Source of the DNA: Halomarina oriensis
GTDB taxonomy: Archaea; Halobacteriota; Halobacteria; Halobacteriales; Haloarculaceae
Direction of reading: 5' to 3'
Length of the DNA: 64,000 bases
Assembly: GCF_009791395.1 (NCBI RefSeq)
Contig: NZ_WSZK01000034.1
Coordinates: forward strand, 62,001-126,000
In this document: piece by piece, positions 26,638-35,257 of the stretch
Numbering within the stretch: position 1 is the stretch's first letter
How the letters are laid out: every line of letters begins with the position of its first letter
Program-made: the position numbers and the translations under genes
Notes under the pieces: model-generated
What the model saw: the letters and a program-made list of their open reading frames with translations, nothing else
Told to the model about the DNA's origin: nothing
Database searches by the model: none

Positions 26638-26695
26638 CTATGAGTATTGCCAGTAGTGGTAAGTCCTCGGTCCCAAACAGGCCGTCAATGTCAAC

Positions 26696-28105
26696 ATGAC
26701 CGAGGAGAGCCGAACCGACGACGAGGCCGCACCGAGTGGGCTCACGTCGAGACGAACGATGCTGAAGCTGGCGGGCGTCTCCGCCGCGTCGCTCGCGGGG
26801 TGTCTCTCCGGCACCGGCGACGAGGCGTCTCAGCCGGTCGCGTACGGATACGGGGGACAGCCGATGGCACTCGGCGAGTCGAGCACGGAGCGTTCGCTCG
26901 AAGCACAGTCCGTCGCCGAGCAGTCGGCCTTCGTCCAGAGTCTGACGGGCCGGCTACAGGCCGAGAACTTCGACCGCGGCGGCGAAGGCGTCGCGTACCA
27001 CGACACCGACGCCGAGAACGCGGGCGGGAAGTACCGCCCCGACAGCGGCGTCGACATCCAGACCGTCGACGACGTCGGCGGGGGGTACAACGTCGGCTGG
27101 ATGCGAACCGGCGAGTGGCTGGAGTACACCGTCGCCGTCACCGACGGCACCTACGACATCAACGCGCGGGTCAACTCGCCCAGCGGCGAGGGGTCGCTGC
27201 TGGTCGCACTCGACGGACAGCGCCTCGCCGAAGTGCCGCTTCCCGAGAGCGGGGAGTGGATGAACTTCCAGACGGTGACGATTCCCGGCGTCGAAATCAC
27301 GGGTTCCCGCCAGAGCGTGCTCCGTCTCGAAGCGAACGCCGACGACTTCAACGTCAACTGGATCGAGTTCATCCCGTCCGAGTCGGGGTCACCCCCACCG
27401 ACGGAGACACCCACTGAGACTCCCACGCCGACCGAGACGCCGACAGAGACACCCACCGAGACGCCCACCCCGACTCCCGACCCGAGTCAGGAACCGTACG
27501 GTGGGACGCCGGCGACGATTCCGGGTACGGTACAGGCTGAGGACTTCGACCGCGGCGGCGAGGGCGTCGCCTACGCCGACGCGACCGACGAGAACGCGGG
27601 CGGGAAGTACCGTCCGGACAGCAGCGTCGACATCCAGGCCATCGAGGACGGCAACGGCGGCTACAACGTCGGCTGGATAGCGGACGGCGAGTGGCTGGAG
27701 TACACGACGACGGTCGACGCCGGTAGCTACGACGTCACCGTCCGACTGGCGGCCCCGGAGGGCGGCGACCGGCTACGCCTCTCGATGGACGGCACGGGCC
27801 TCGGTGCCGTCGCCGTCCCCGACACGGGCGGCTGGATGAACTTCCGGACGGTGACGCTCCCGGACGTCCCGCTCGACGCTGGCGACGAGCGGGTCCTGCG
27901 TCTGGAAACCGTCGGCGAGCGATTCAACGTCGACTGGGTCCGCTTCGAGCAGGTCGACCGGACCGACCCGCCGAAGGAGACGCCGACGGAGACACCCACC
28001 GAGACGCCGACGGAGACACCCACCGAGACGCCGACGGAGACACCCACCGAGACGCCGGACGACTACGGCGACCAGGGCTACGGCGACCTGGGGTACGGCG
28101 GCTGA
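26696..28105 (+). CDS. Tat lipoprotein with two CBM6-like carbohydrate-binding domains
   Basis: The 469-aa surface protein has a Tat lipoprotein signal (SRRTMLKLAGVSAASLAGC, lipid Cys near 36). Two homologous domains follow, each starting QAENFDRGGEGVAY or QAEDFDRGGEGVAY and containing NVGW...GEWLEYT and a final FNVNWIEF or FNVDWVRF. These are the marks of family 6 carbohydrate-binding modules. Thr-Pro-Glu repeats link and follow the domains, and the tail is rich in Gly, Tyr and Asp (DQGYGDLGYGG). No catalytic domain is seen. It probably holds a glycan at the outer face of the cytoplasmic membrane. It stands between two beta-helix proteins. Confidence 0.85.
   Translation: MTEESRTDDEAAPSGLTSRRTMLKLAGVSAASLAGCLSGTGDEASQPVAYGYGGQPMALGESSTERSLEAQSVAEQSAFVQSLTGRLQAENFDRGGEGVAYHDTDAENAGGKYRPDSGVDIQTVDDVGGGYNVGWMRTGEWLEYTVAVTDGTYDINARVNSPSGEGSLLVALDGQRLAEVPLPESGEWMNFQTVTIPGVEITGSRQSVLRLEANADDFNVNWIEFIPSESGSPPPTETPTETPTPTETPTETPTETPTPTPDPSQEPYGGTPATIPGTVQAEDFDRGGEGVAYADATDENAGGKYRPDSSVDIQAIEDGNGGYNVGWIADGEWLEYTTTVDAGSYDVTVRLAAPEGGDRLRLSMDGTGLGAVAVPDTGGWMNFRTVTLPDVPLDAGDERVLRLETVGERFNVDWVRFEQVDRTDPPKETPTETPTETPTETPTETPTETPTETPDDYGDQGYGDLGYGG
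27977..28048 (+). repeat. three tandem 24-bp units coding a Thr-Pro-Glu stalk
   Basis: The unit GAGACGCCGACGGAGACACC plus CACC is repeated exactly three times and encodes ETPTETPT. It lies inside the CBM6 lipoprotein gene. A looser version is in the first linker near 27405-27480. Exact copies suggest slippage or recent expansion, so length variation between strains is likely. Confidence 0.8.
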
Positions 28106-28159
28106 ACACACGTATCGAACTCTGAACGACACGGACACCGATCAACGACACAGACACCA

Positions 28160-28462
28160 ATGACGCAGAACCACAGCTACGATACACCACAGCGCGGCGC
28201 GACGAACTGGGACGTCCCCCTCAACGGGAACTTCGAAGCACTCGACACGGACGTCGAAATCCGTGACCGGGACACGAACAAGGGGAACTACGAGCCCAAG
28301 CGTGGCTCGAAGTTCCTCGCAACGGACACGAAGAACGTCTACCTCGGTGACGGCTCACAGTGGCAGTTCTTCGCCACGATGGGCGGCATCGAGGGGCGCA
28401 TCTTCGTCCAGTCCTCGGAACCGAACGGTTCGGAAGGCGACGTCTGGATCGACACGAGCTAA
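28160..28462 (+). CDS. 100-aa tail-fibre-like small protein
   Basis: The protein has no signal peptide. Its start, QRGATNWDVPLNGNFEALDTDVEIRD, resembles the NF.L motif common in phage tail-fibre and structural proteins. The end, RIFVQSSEPNGSEGDVWIDTS, is another phrase found in phage-associated structural proteins. The resemblance is from memory of such motifs and not from a search. The gene sits six bases before the beta-helix protein and is probably co-transcribed with it. Confidence 0.7.
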   Translation: MTQNHSYDTPQRGATNWDVPLNGNFEALDTDVEIRDRDTNKGNYEPKRGSKFLATDTKNVYLGDGSQWQFFATMGGIEGRIFVQSSEPNGSEGDVWIDTS

Positions 28463-28468
28463 CCACCG

Positions 28469-29683
28469 ATGACGACCTACTACGTTTCGACCGACGGCAG
28501 CGACGGGAACTCGGGTTCGAAGAGCGACCCGTTCGCCACCGTCGACGAGGCCGTCGGCCGCGTCGGTGCCGGCGACACCATCTCCCTGCGCGGCGGCGTC
28601 CACCGACCGAGCGGGACCGTCAAACTCTACGGCGCGAACGGGTCGGCGGGCGACCGTATCACGCTCACGGGCCACCCCGGAGAGCGTGCGGTCGTCGACT
28701 TCGGCGGGCAGTCCGGTGGCGGGTGGAACTCGTACGACGACGGCGCGATTCGCGTCGGGTCGTCGTACTGGACCATCAAGGACCTCGCCGTCCAGAACAG
28801 CCCGTACGGCGGTATCGTCCTGGAGAACTCCGGGGCACACCACAACCGACTGGAGAACGTCGACGTCTCGTACTGCTTTCTCCCCGGCATCCTGGGGCTG
28901 GAGGGTGCGAACGACAACGTTGTCGTCGACTCGGCGTCGCACGACAACTTCAACCCCGACGGCACCGGCGGGGACTCCGACGGCGTCCAGTTCGCCGGGA
29001 CTCGCAACAACGTCGTCCGCAACACCGTCTCGTACAACAACGCCGACGACGGGTTCGACCTCTGGGAGTCCGTCGGCTGTCGCATCGAGGGCTGTGTCGC
29101 CTACGACAACGGCAAGCGCGGCGGCGACGGCAACGGCTACAAACTCGGCGGCGGCGAGTCCGGGGACAACACCGTCCTCCGCAGCGTCGCCTACGAGAAC
29201 ACCGCCGTCGGCTTCAACAACAACGAGGCCAACCGGCAGGTTCGGGTGTACAACTGCACCTCCTACAACAACGGCGACGTCGGCTACGCCGCGTGGGACG
29301 GCGGGTCGGGGACGACTCACGTCTACCGAAACTGCATCTCCTACGACGACGGCGGGCAGGCCGACACCGACGGCAGCGACACCACCGAGGCCAACACCTG
29401 GGACCTCGACATCGGGAACCCGGAGTTCGTCAGTACCGACCGGGGTGCGGACGACTTCCTCCGACTCACGGCGGACAGTCCCTGCGTCGGTGCGGGGGTG
29501 GCGGTCGGCCCCGTCGACAGCGACGGCTCTCCCGACCTCGGCGCGTACCCGTTCGACGGCGAGGAGAGCGGCGGGTCGTCCGGTTCGACGGTCCGCTACC
29601 ACGACGGCGACGACTGGCGCGAGGGGACGCTTCGCTACCACGACGGGAGCGGCTTCCGGCAGGTCGACGTGAGACAGCTCTGA
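28469..29683 (+). CDS. right-handed parallel beta-helix repeat protein
   Basis: The 404-aa protein opens TTYYVSTDGSDGNSGS and continues with ATVDEAV and GAGDTISLRGGVHR, the usual entrance of pectate-lyase-like helices. Repeats rich in Asn, Asp and Gly follow (DDGFDLWESVGCRIEGC, GNGYKLGGGES). The C-terminal 40 residues carry two YHDG units (VRYHDGDDWREG, LRYHDGSGF), a phrase seen at the ends of phage-like fibres. No signal peptide is present, unlike its frameshifted paralogue at 25198. Glycan cleavage or binding is possible; no catalytic residues can be assigned. Export would need a partner or a non-classical route. Confidence 0.8.
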   Translation: MTTYYVSTDGSDGNSGSKSDPFATVDEAVGRVGAGDTISLRGGVHRPSGTVKLYGANGSAGDRITLTGHPGERAVVDFGGQSGGGWNSYDDGAIRVGSSYWTIKDLAVQNSPYGGIVLENSGAHHNRLENVDVSYCFLPGILGLEGANDNVVVDSASHDNFNPDGTGGDSDGVQFAGTRNNVVRNTVSYNNADDGFDLWESVGCRIEGCVAYDNGKRGGDGNGYKLGGGESGDNTVLRSVAYENTAVGFNNNEANRQVRVYNCTSYNNGDVGYAAWDGGSGTTHVYRNCISYDDGGQADTDGSDTTEANTWDLDIGNPEFVSTDRGADDFLRLTADSPCVGAGVAVGPVDSDGSPDLGAYPFDGEESGGSSGSTVRYHDGDDWREGTLRYHDGSGFRQVDVRQL

Positions 29684-29859
29684 GACGACCGTCCGCCTCC
29701 CGACCGCCGCCCTGTCTCGCGGCCACTGACCAGTAACTCACCAAACACTTATCCCGAACTCCGGTCACCTGTCGGTACGCTACCGATGTGTCCACCGTGT
29801 TCGACGTCGACGCTCGCGTGCTGGAGCCGAGGGGTCGAACGCCGGCGGGGTGACTCGAC

Positions 29860-30969
29860 GTGAGTCGTTTCCGGGTGTGTTTCGTCTCGCTGGAGGCGTA
29901 CACGTTCTTCGTCCCGACGGAGGGCGTCTCGACGGGCGGTGCCGAACGACAGCTCTCCCTGCTCGGGCGGGAGTTGGCCGCCGACCTCGACGTCCACTTC
30001 GTCGTCGGTGACTACGGGCAGGCCGAGACGAGTCGGGCCGACGGCGTGACGCTCCACCGAGCCTATCGACCGGCCGCGAGCGCGACGCCGGTACGGCGTC
30101 TCGGTCACCTCCGGTCGCTGTTCCACGCGATGCGCCGGGCCGACGCCGACGTCTACGTCGTCCGTGGGGACGAACTCCTGGCGACGGCCTGCTACACGTT
30201 CGCCAGACTGCTCGGCCGACGCTGGGTGTACAACCTCGCGGTGGATTCGCAGGCCGAACGGTCGCCGGGGCCCGTCGGCAGGCTGACCGACCGCGTGTTC
30301 GGCGCGATGCTGCGTGATGCCGACCACGTCATCGCCCAGTCGTCCCACCAGCAGCGCCGTCTCCGGGCGTCGTTCGCCGTGGACGCGACGGTCGTCCCGA
30401 ACGGCTATCCGGTCCTCGACGGCGGGACGGAGTCGTCGCCCCGTGAGGCGTTCCTGTTCGTCGGCCGACTCGACCCCGGACAGAAACGCCCGCACCTGTT
30501 TCTGGACCTCGCCGAACGCGTCCCGGCGGCATCGTTCGTCCTCGTCGGCCCCGACTCGGCCGACGAGCGGTACTCGCGTGCGGTCGCGTCGAGGGCCCGT
30601 CGCCTCGACAACGTCGAGTTCCTGGGCCGACTCCCGCCCGAGGAGGTGTACGACCAGTACGACCGCGCGCTCGCGCTCGTCAACACGTCGACACAGGAGG
30701 GGTTCCCGAACACCTTCCTGGAGGCGTGGCGGGCCGCCACTCCGGTCGTCAGTCTCACGGTCGACCCCGGCCGGTTCCTCGACGGCGCGGCCGTCGGCTG
30801 TGCGGACGGGTCGTTCGAGGAACTGGTCGCACTGACCGAGCACGTCGTCGCCGACCCGGAGCGCTGGACGGCCATCGGCCGCGACCATCGCGCGGCGTTC
30901 GAGGCCCGCTACGGTATCGCCGAGTGTGCGACGCGGTACGCGAACGCACTCACGCACGCCCTCGACTGA
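29860..30969 (+). CDS. GT4 glycosyltransferase
   Basis: This GT-B enzyme of 369 aa transfers a sugar from a nucleotide donor. GTG 29860 is chosen because GGGGTGA lies about eight bases upstream. The N-terminal STGGAERQLSLLGREL binds the acceptor side. The C-terminal domain has FVGRLDPGQKRPHLFLD, VLVGPDS and NTSTQEGFPNTFLEAW, in which the E-x7-E type motif contacts the donor. It begins the long plus-strand run of glycosyltransferases on the right side of the locus. Donor and linkage are not predictable. Confidence 0.85.
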   Translation: MSRFRVCFVSLEAYTFFVPTEGVSTGGAERQLSLLGRELAADLDVHFVVGDYGQAETSRADGVTLHRAYRPAASATPVRRLGHLRSLFHAMRRADADVYVVRGDELLATACYTFARLLGRRWVYNLAVDSQAERSPGPVGRLTDRVFGAMLRDADHVIAQSSHQQRRLRASFAVDATVVPNGYPVLDGGTESSPREAFLFVGRLDPGQKRPHLFLDLAERVPAASFVLVGPDSADERYSRAVASRARRLDNVEFLGRLPPEEVYDQYDRALALVNTSTQEGFPNTFLEAWRAATPVVSLTVDPGRFLDGAAVGCADGSFEELVALTEHVVADPERWTAIGRDHRAAFEARYGIAECATRYANALTHALD

Positions 30970-31064
30970 CCGACACCGGCGCTCTCTGCCAGTCCGAATA
31001 GTCGACGAATCCGACGCTTCGGGCCTCAGCGCTGGATGTACGAGCGAAGCATTTAGGTCACATC

Positions 31065-32972
31065 ATGATTATCTTGATTGACATGTATCCCTCTCGGTAT
31101 CTCCCTCGCCACGATTTGGGATACCATCGCCAGGTGCAGGTGGGTCTCCTCGCTCTCGTCGCCCTCTGTACCATCGCCGTCAGTCTCTGGGCTGCCTCCT
31201 CGCCGCCGGCGACGGACTACGAGACCATCTACCGCGCGTACCCGACGGCGTTCTGGGCGCTCGTCGTCACGGGGTTGGGGGCGGCGACGGTCGTGTTCGC
31301 CCTCTCGTCGGTCACCAGCGACGGCTACTGGAAGGTCGCGCTGTTGCTGGTCTGTCTCCTCTACTCGGTGTTCCTGTTGCTCCCGCTGTTCCGTGGCTGG
31401 GCGTTGTACGGCCGGTTCTCGGCGGACGTGCTGGCACACATCGGCTTCACGTCGGTCGTCGTCGAGTCGGGCCACCTCTCGACCATCGACTACTACCCGG
31501 CCAGTCACCTCCTGATGGCGGAACTCGAACTCCTCGGCGTGCCGACCCGTGTCGTCCCGACGTTCCTCTCGGCGCTGTTCACACCGCTGTACATCGTCGG
31601 TATCTACCTCTTCAGCCGCCGCCTGTTCGACGACCACGGCGTCGCCGTCGCCACGCTCGCCTGTGCGGTCCCGCTGTTCTACACCGAGTTCCACCACTCG
31701 TTCCTCCCGGCCATCTACTCGTTCCTGCTGGTGCCCGTCTTCTTCTGGACGTTCCTCGGCTACGTCGAGACGCGTCGTGCCTCGCTGCTGGCGTTCACCC
31801 TCGCTCTGTCGGCGTTCGTCGTCCTGTTTCACCCCGTCACGGCGCTGTACGTCGTGGTCGCGCTGTTCGTCGCCGTGTTCGCGCGCTGGCTGTACAGCGT
31901 GGTGCGTGGCGGGCCCGTGGCCGTCGGCCCGCACCTCCTCGTGCTGGTGTTCATCGGCGTCGTCTGGGTGGCCTGGTTCGGACAGTTCACGTTCATCACG
32001 GAGTCGCTGGTCGAAGTCCTCGCGTTCGCCGACTCCGGTGGAAGTACGGTCGCCGACGAGTACGGTGCCGACCGGGTCGAGCAGACCCGCAGCCTCGGCC
32101 AACTCGTAGACGGGTTCGTCAACCTCTACGGCCCTATCTTCCTCGTCTGTGCGCTCGCCGGGTTCGGGGGGCTGGTCGTCGCCCTCCGGTTCTGGCGCGA
32201 CGAGGCGACGAGTGCCGAAGTGTGGATCGCCGTGCAGTTCCTCGTCGGCGTCGTCATCAGCGTCGTCTCGCTGTTCACCTACGTCGTCGCGTTCGACCCC
32301 ATCCGGAACTCCCGGTACATGATCCTCATGGCGACGCTCCTCGCGGGACTGTTCCTCTACTGGCTGCTGGTCGGGGAGACGAGCGGTGGACCGACGCTCG
32401 ACTCCGACCGCTGGGGACGTGCTCGCCGGGTCGCACTGGTCGTGTCGCTCGTCCTCCTCGTCGCCGCCGTCCCGGTGGCGGCCGCGAACTCGTACGACAC
32501 GAGATATCACATGACGTATTCGGAGCGCGACGGCGCGTCCTGGCTGTATCAGCACGAGACTCGAGACCGGCTGACCGTCTCGCACCACGTCAACGACAAC
32601 AAGATGCTGATGTACACACAGCGGACCGTCGACTACAGTCCCTCCACCGTCGTCGGTATCGGCGAGGCCGGTTCGCCCGTGCCGAAGTTCTTCGGCTATC
32701 CGTCGAACGACACCCTCGGCGAGACGGTCGGCGACGAGTCCGTCTATCTGGTGACCAAGGAGTACGACACGGAGTACCAACTCGTCCAGCGGGAGTTCCT
32801 GCGCGACGAACTGGTCGTCTACGACCGGGCGACGCTGGACCGCCTCCACGGGGATTTCACGGCCGACAAGCTCTACACGAACGACGGCTACACCGTCTGG
32901 CTCGTCACGCCGGACGGCGGCTCCGGCGAGGGTGAGAGGGGCGGTGAGGCCGACACGGCCCGGTCACGATGA
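31065..32972 (+). CDS. polytopic membrane protein (possible GT-C glycosyltransferase)
   Basis: The 635-aa protein has about 12 hydrophobic helices over the first 470 residues, starting near VGLLALVALCTIAVSLWAA. A soluble C-terminal domain of about 150 residues starts near SYDTRYHMTYSERDG. The fold plan (many helices and an outside C-terminal domain) is that of GT-C enzymes using dolichyl-phosphate sugars. I see no clear DD or DE catalytic motif in the first loop, only ADVLAH near residue 123, so the assignment is tentative. AGGT lies seven bases upstream of ATG 31065; ATG 31083 is an alternative. Its stop overlaps the next gene as ATGA, tying it to a GT4 enzyme. Confidence 0.75.
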   Translation: MIILIDMYPSRYLPRHDLGYHRQVQVGLLALVALCTIAVSLWAASSPPATDYETIYRAYPTAFWALVVTGLGAATVVFALSSVTSDGYWKVALLLVCLLYSVFLLLPLFRGWALYGRFSADVLAHIGFTSVVVESGHLSTIDYYPASHLLMAELELLGVPTRVVPTFLSALFTPLYIVGIYLFSRRLFDDHGVAVATLACAVPLFYTEFHHSFLPAIYSFLLVPVFFWTFLGYVETRRASLLAFTLALSAFVVLFHPVTALYVVVALFVAVFARWLYSVVRGGPVAVGPHLLVLVFIGVVWVAWFGQFTFITESLVEVLAFADSGGSTVADEYGADRVEQTRSLGQLVDGFVNLYGPIFLVCALAGFGGLVVALRFWRDEATSAEVWIAVQFLVGVVISVVSLFTYVVAFDPIRNSRYMILMATLLAGLFLYWLLVGETSGGPTLDSDRWGRARRVALVVSLVLLVAAVPVAAANSYDTRYHMTYSERDGASWLYQHETRDRLTVSHHVNDNKMLMYTQRTVDYSPSTVVGIGEAGSPVPKFFGYPSNDTLGETVGDESVYLVTKEYDTEYQLVQREFLRDELVVYDRATLDRLHGDFTADKLYTNDGYTVWLVTPDGGSGEGERGGEADTARSR

Positions 32973-34075
32973 ACGTCGGCTACCTCATCGGGACGTTCGG
33001 TCGTGGCGGCGCGGAGACGATGCTGTTGCGCCAACTCGAACACGGCGTGGGTGAGCGCGTGGTCTTCCGACTCGGTGGCGCGGACGACCTCGAAGCCGAC
33101 TTCCGCGCGGCGGGGGCGACGACGGTGAACCTGGAGGTCGGCTCCGTCGTCGACCTCCGCGCGCTGAACCGGGCGCGACGGACCATCGCTCGCTACGACC
33201 TCGACGTCCTGCACGCGCACCTCCCACACGCGATGGTCGTCGCTCGACTGGCGGGGCGTGCGGCCGGCGTGGACGCCGTGGTCTCGACGCACCACAACGT
33301 CCTGGCCTCGGCGGACTACCGGTCGATATCGACGCTGGAACGCGCCACGCGCCCGCTCGACAGCCACGAGGTCGCCGTCTCGGAGGCGGTCCGTGAGAGC
33401 CAGGCGACGGTGTTCGACCGGCCCCCGTGGTCGGTCGTCTACAACGGCATCGACGTCGCGGGGTTCCGTGACGCCGTCCGGTCGGCGACCCCGCCCTCGC
33501 TGCCGGGCGACGACGGGGCAGGACCGACGTTCCTCAACGTCGGTCGGTACGACCCACAGAAAGGCCAGAAGTACCTCGTCGAGGCGATGTCGTCGGTGGT
33601 CCGGGAGCGCCCGGACGCTCGCGCGGTCGTCGTCGGCCACGGTGCGGAGCAGGCGGCGCTCGAACGACTCGTTCGCGCCCGCGACCTGACGGAGTCGGTC
33701 CACGTCACCGGGAAGGTCGACGACGTCCACGGCTACTACGCGGCCGCGGACGTCTACGTCATGCCGTCGCTGTTCGAGGGGCTCCCGCTCACCGCGCTGG
33801 AGGCGATGGCGGCCGAACTCCCGGTCGTCGGAACTCGCGTGCCGGGCGTCGAGGAGGTCCTCACGGACGGGGTCGGTCGGCTGGTCCCGGCGCGGTCACC
33901 CGAACGGCTCGCCGCCGCGATGCTCTCGCTCGCCGACGAGGACCTGTCCGCAGCCGGCGCGCGGGCGTACGACCACGTCGAACGTCGGTTCGACATCCAG
34001 ACGCTCGTCGACGCACACGAGCGACTCTACGAACGACTCGTCGGTACACGGACGGTCCCGACGCCACCCGAGTGA
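32969..34075 (+). CDS. GT4 glycosyltransferase
   Basis: This is a 368-aa GT-B enzyme. The N-terminal domain has GTFGRGGAETMLLRQLE. The C-terminal domain has NVGRYDPQKGQKYLVEAM and MPSLFEGLPLTALEAMAAELPVV, the donor-binding E-x7-E region of family 4, and GVEEVLTDGVGRLVP after it. The start shares ATGA with the end of the polytopic membrane protein gene. It probably adds one sugar during glycan assembly in the cytoplasm. Confidence 0.87.
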   Translation: MNVGYLIGTFGRGGAETMLLRQLEHGVGERVVFRLGGADDLEADFRAAGATTVNLEVGSVVDLRALNRARRTIARYDLDVLHAHLPHAMVVARLAGRAAGVDAVVSTHHNVLASADYRSISTLERATRPLDSHEVAVSEAVRESQATVFDRPPWSVVYNGIDVAGFRDAVRSATPPSLPGDDGAGPTFLNVGRYDPQKGQKYLVEAMSSVVRERPDARAVVVGHGAEQAALERLVRARDLTESVHVTGKVDDVHGYYAAADVYVMPSLFEGLPLTALEAMAAELPVVGTRVPGVEEVLTDGVGRLVPARSPERLAAAMLSLADEDLSAAGARAYDHVERRFDIQTLVDAHERLYERLVGTRTVPTPPE

Positions 34076-34203
34076 GGTGTGGATGGCCCCGTTCGAGGGA
34101 CGACCCGTCGTCCACTACGGCCGACACGTCTCGCGCCGACGCGACTCGTCCCGAGTTGGATTCACGATTGCTCGTTCAGGCTTCTGGACCGTTCGTGACA
34201 ACC

Positions 34204-34212
34204 TATTTTAAC
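34204..34212 (+). promoter_or_regulatory. TATA box of the SDR epimerase gene
   Basis: TATTTTAAC is centred 30 bases before ATG 34238 and 9 before ATG 34217. The spacing fits a nearly leaderless transcript starting just before 34238, which decides the start codon of that gene. Confidence 0.55.
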
Positions 34213-34237
34213 TTGTATGTCGGTGTACTCACAGGAA

Positions 34238-35257
34238 ATGAGTGACTGGTCCGGACAGCGAGTGTTGGTTACGGGCGGGGCATCGTTCATCGGGAGTCAT
34301 CTGGTCGAGGACCTGGTCGCGGCGGGGGCGTCGGTTCGGGTCGCCGACGACTTCTCCAGCGGCCGGCGTGAGAACCTCGCGGCGGTCATCGACGACGTCG
34401 AGGTGTTCGAGGGGAACCTCAAACACTGGGCGTTCGCCGACCGGGCGACGACGGACGTCGATACGGTGTTCCACCTCGCGGCCGACCACGGGGGCCGGGG
34501 GTACATCGCCAACTACCCCGCCAACTGCGCGACGAACATGGCGCTCGACAACATCGTCTTCGAGACGGCCGCGAACAACGGTGTCGAGAACATCACCTAC
34601 GCCTCCAGCGCGTGCACCTACCCGACGGACATCCAGACGGAACGCCAGCGCCTCTCGGAGGACATGGTCAGCTTCGAGGACCGTGGCGGGGCCTACGCCG
34701 ACGAGACGTACGGCTGGGCGAAACTGATGGGCGAACGCTCGCTGACGGCGTTCCACGAACAGTACGGTATCGACGCCAGCATCGTCCGCATCTTCACCGC
34801 CTACGGCCCCCGCGAGAACGAGTCACACGCCATCATCGCGCTCGTCGCCAAGGCGTACGCCCGACAGGACCCCTACGAGATATGGGGCGACGGGACACAG
34901 ACCCGGAACTTCACCTACGTCAAGGACATCACGACGGCGCTGCGGCGTGCCGCCGAGCGCATCGACGACGCGACGCCGGTCAACGCGGGTATCGAGGAGT
35001 ACATCTCCATCAACGAGGTGGCCGAGGCCGTCTTCGACTGGTTCGACTGGGAACCCGACGAAGTCGCCTACCGGACCGACAAGCCCGTCGGCGTCGAACA
35101 CCGCGCGGCCGACACGACCCGTGCGAGAGAGCTCATCGACTGGGACCCGGAGTACGACCTCCAGCGTGGCCTCGACCGGACCATCGACTGGTACACGAGT
35201 ACGCAGGACGTAGAGCAGGTGAGCGCGGAACTGACCCAGCGTCTCACCAGCCGGTGA
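34238..35257 (+). CDS. NAD-dependent sugar epimerase, GDP-mannose-3,5-epimerase-like SDR
   Basis: This extended SDR of 339 aa has TGGASFIGSHLVEDL as the glycine motif, FHLAADHGG, the catalytic-serine stretch YASSACTYP and YGWAKLMGE with the active Tyr and Lys. SSACTYP is like the SSACIYP of GDP-mannose 3,5-epimerases, and FTAYGPRENE follows as in that group. ATG 34238 is preferred over 34217 because of the TATA spacing. The stop overlaps the GTG of the next glycosyltransferase, so its product sugar may be that enzyme's donor. The substrate is not certain; a UDP-sugar 4-epimerase is the main alternative. Confidence 0.83.
   Translation: MSDWSGQRVLVTGGASFIGSHLVEDLVAAGASVRVADDFSSGRRENLAAVIDDVEVFEGNLKHWAFADRATTDVDTVFHLAADHGGRGYIANYPANCATNMALDNIVFETAANNGVENITYASSACTYPTDIQTERQRLSEDMVSFEDRGGAYADETYGWAKLMGERSLTAFHEQYGIDASIVRIFTAYGPRENESHAIIALVAKAYARQDPYEIWGDGTQTRNFTYVKDITTALRRAAERIDDATPVNAGIEEYISINEVAEAVFDWFDWEPDEVAYRTDKPVGVEHRAADTTRARELIDWDPEYDLQRGLDRTIDWYTSTQDVEQVSAELTQRLTSR

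Noticed and set aside
26480-26640. Insertion-sequence remnant
   Set aside because: No transposase, no terminal repeats with a target duplication, and no second copy in the window.
31053-32849. Minus-strand frame of about 600 codons opposite the membrane protein gene
   Set aside because: Its product is almost all charged residues, as expected from the complement of a helix-rich membrane gene.
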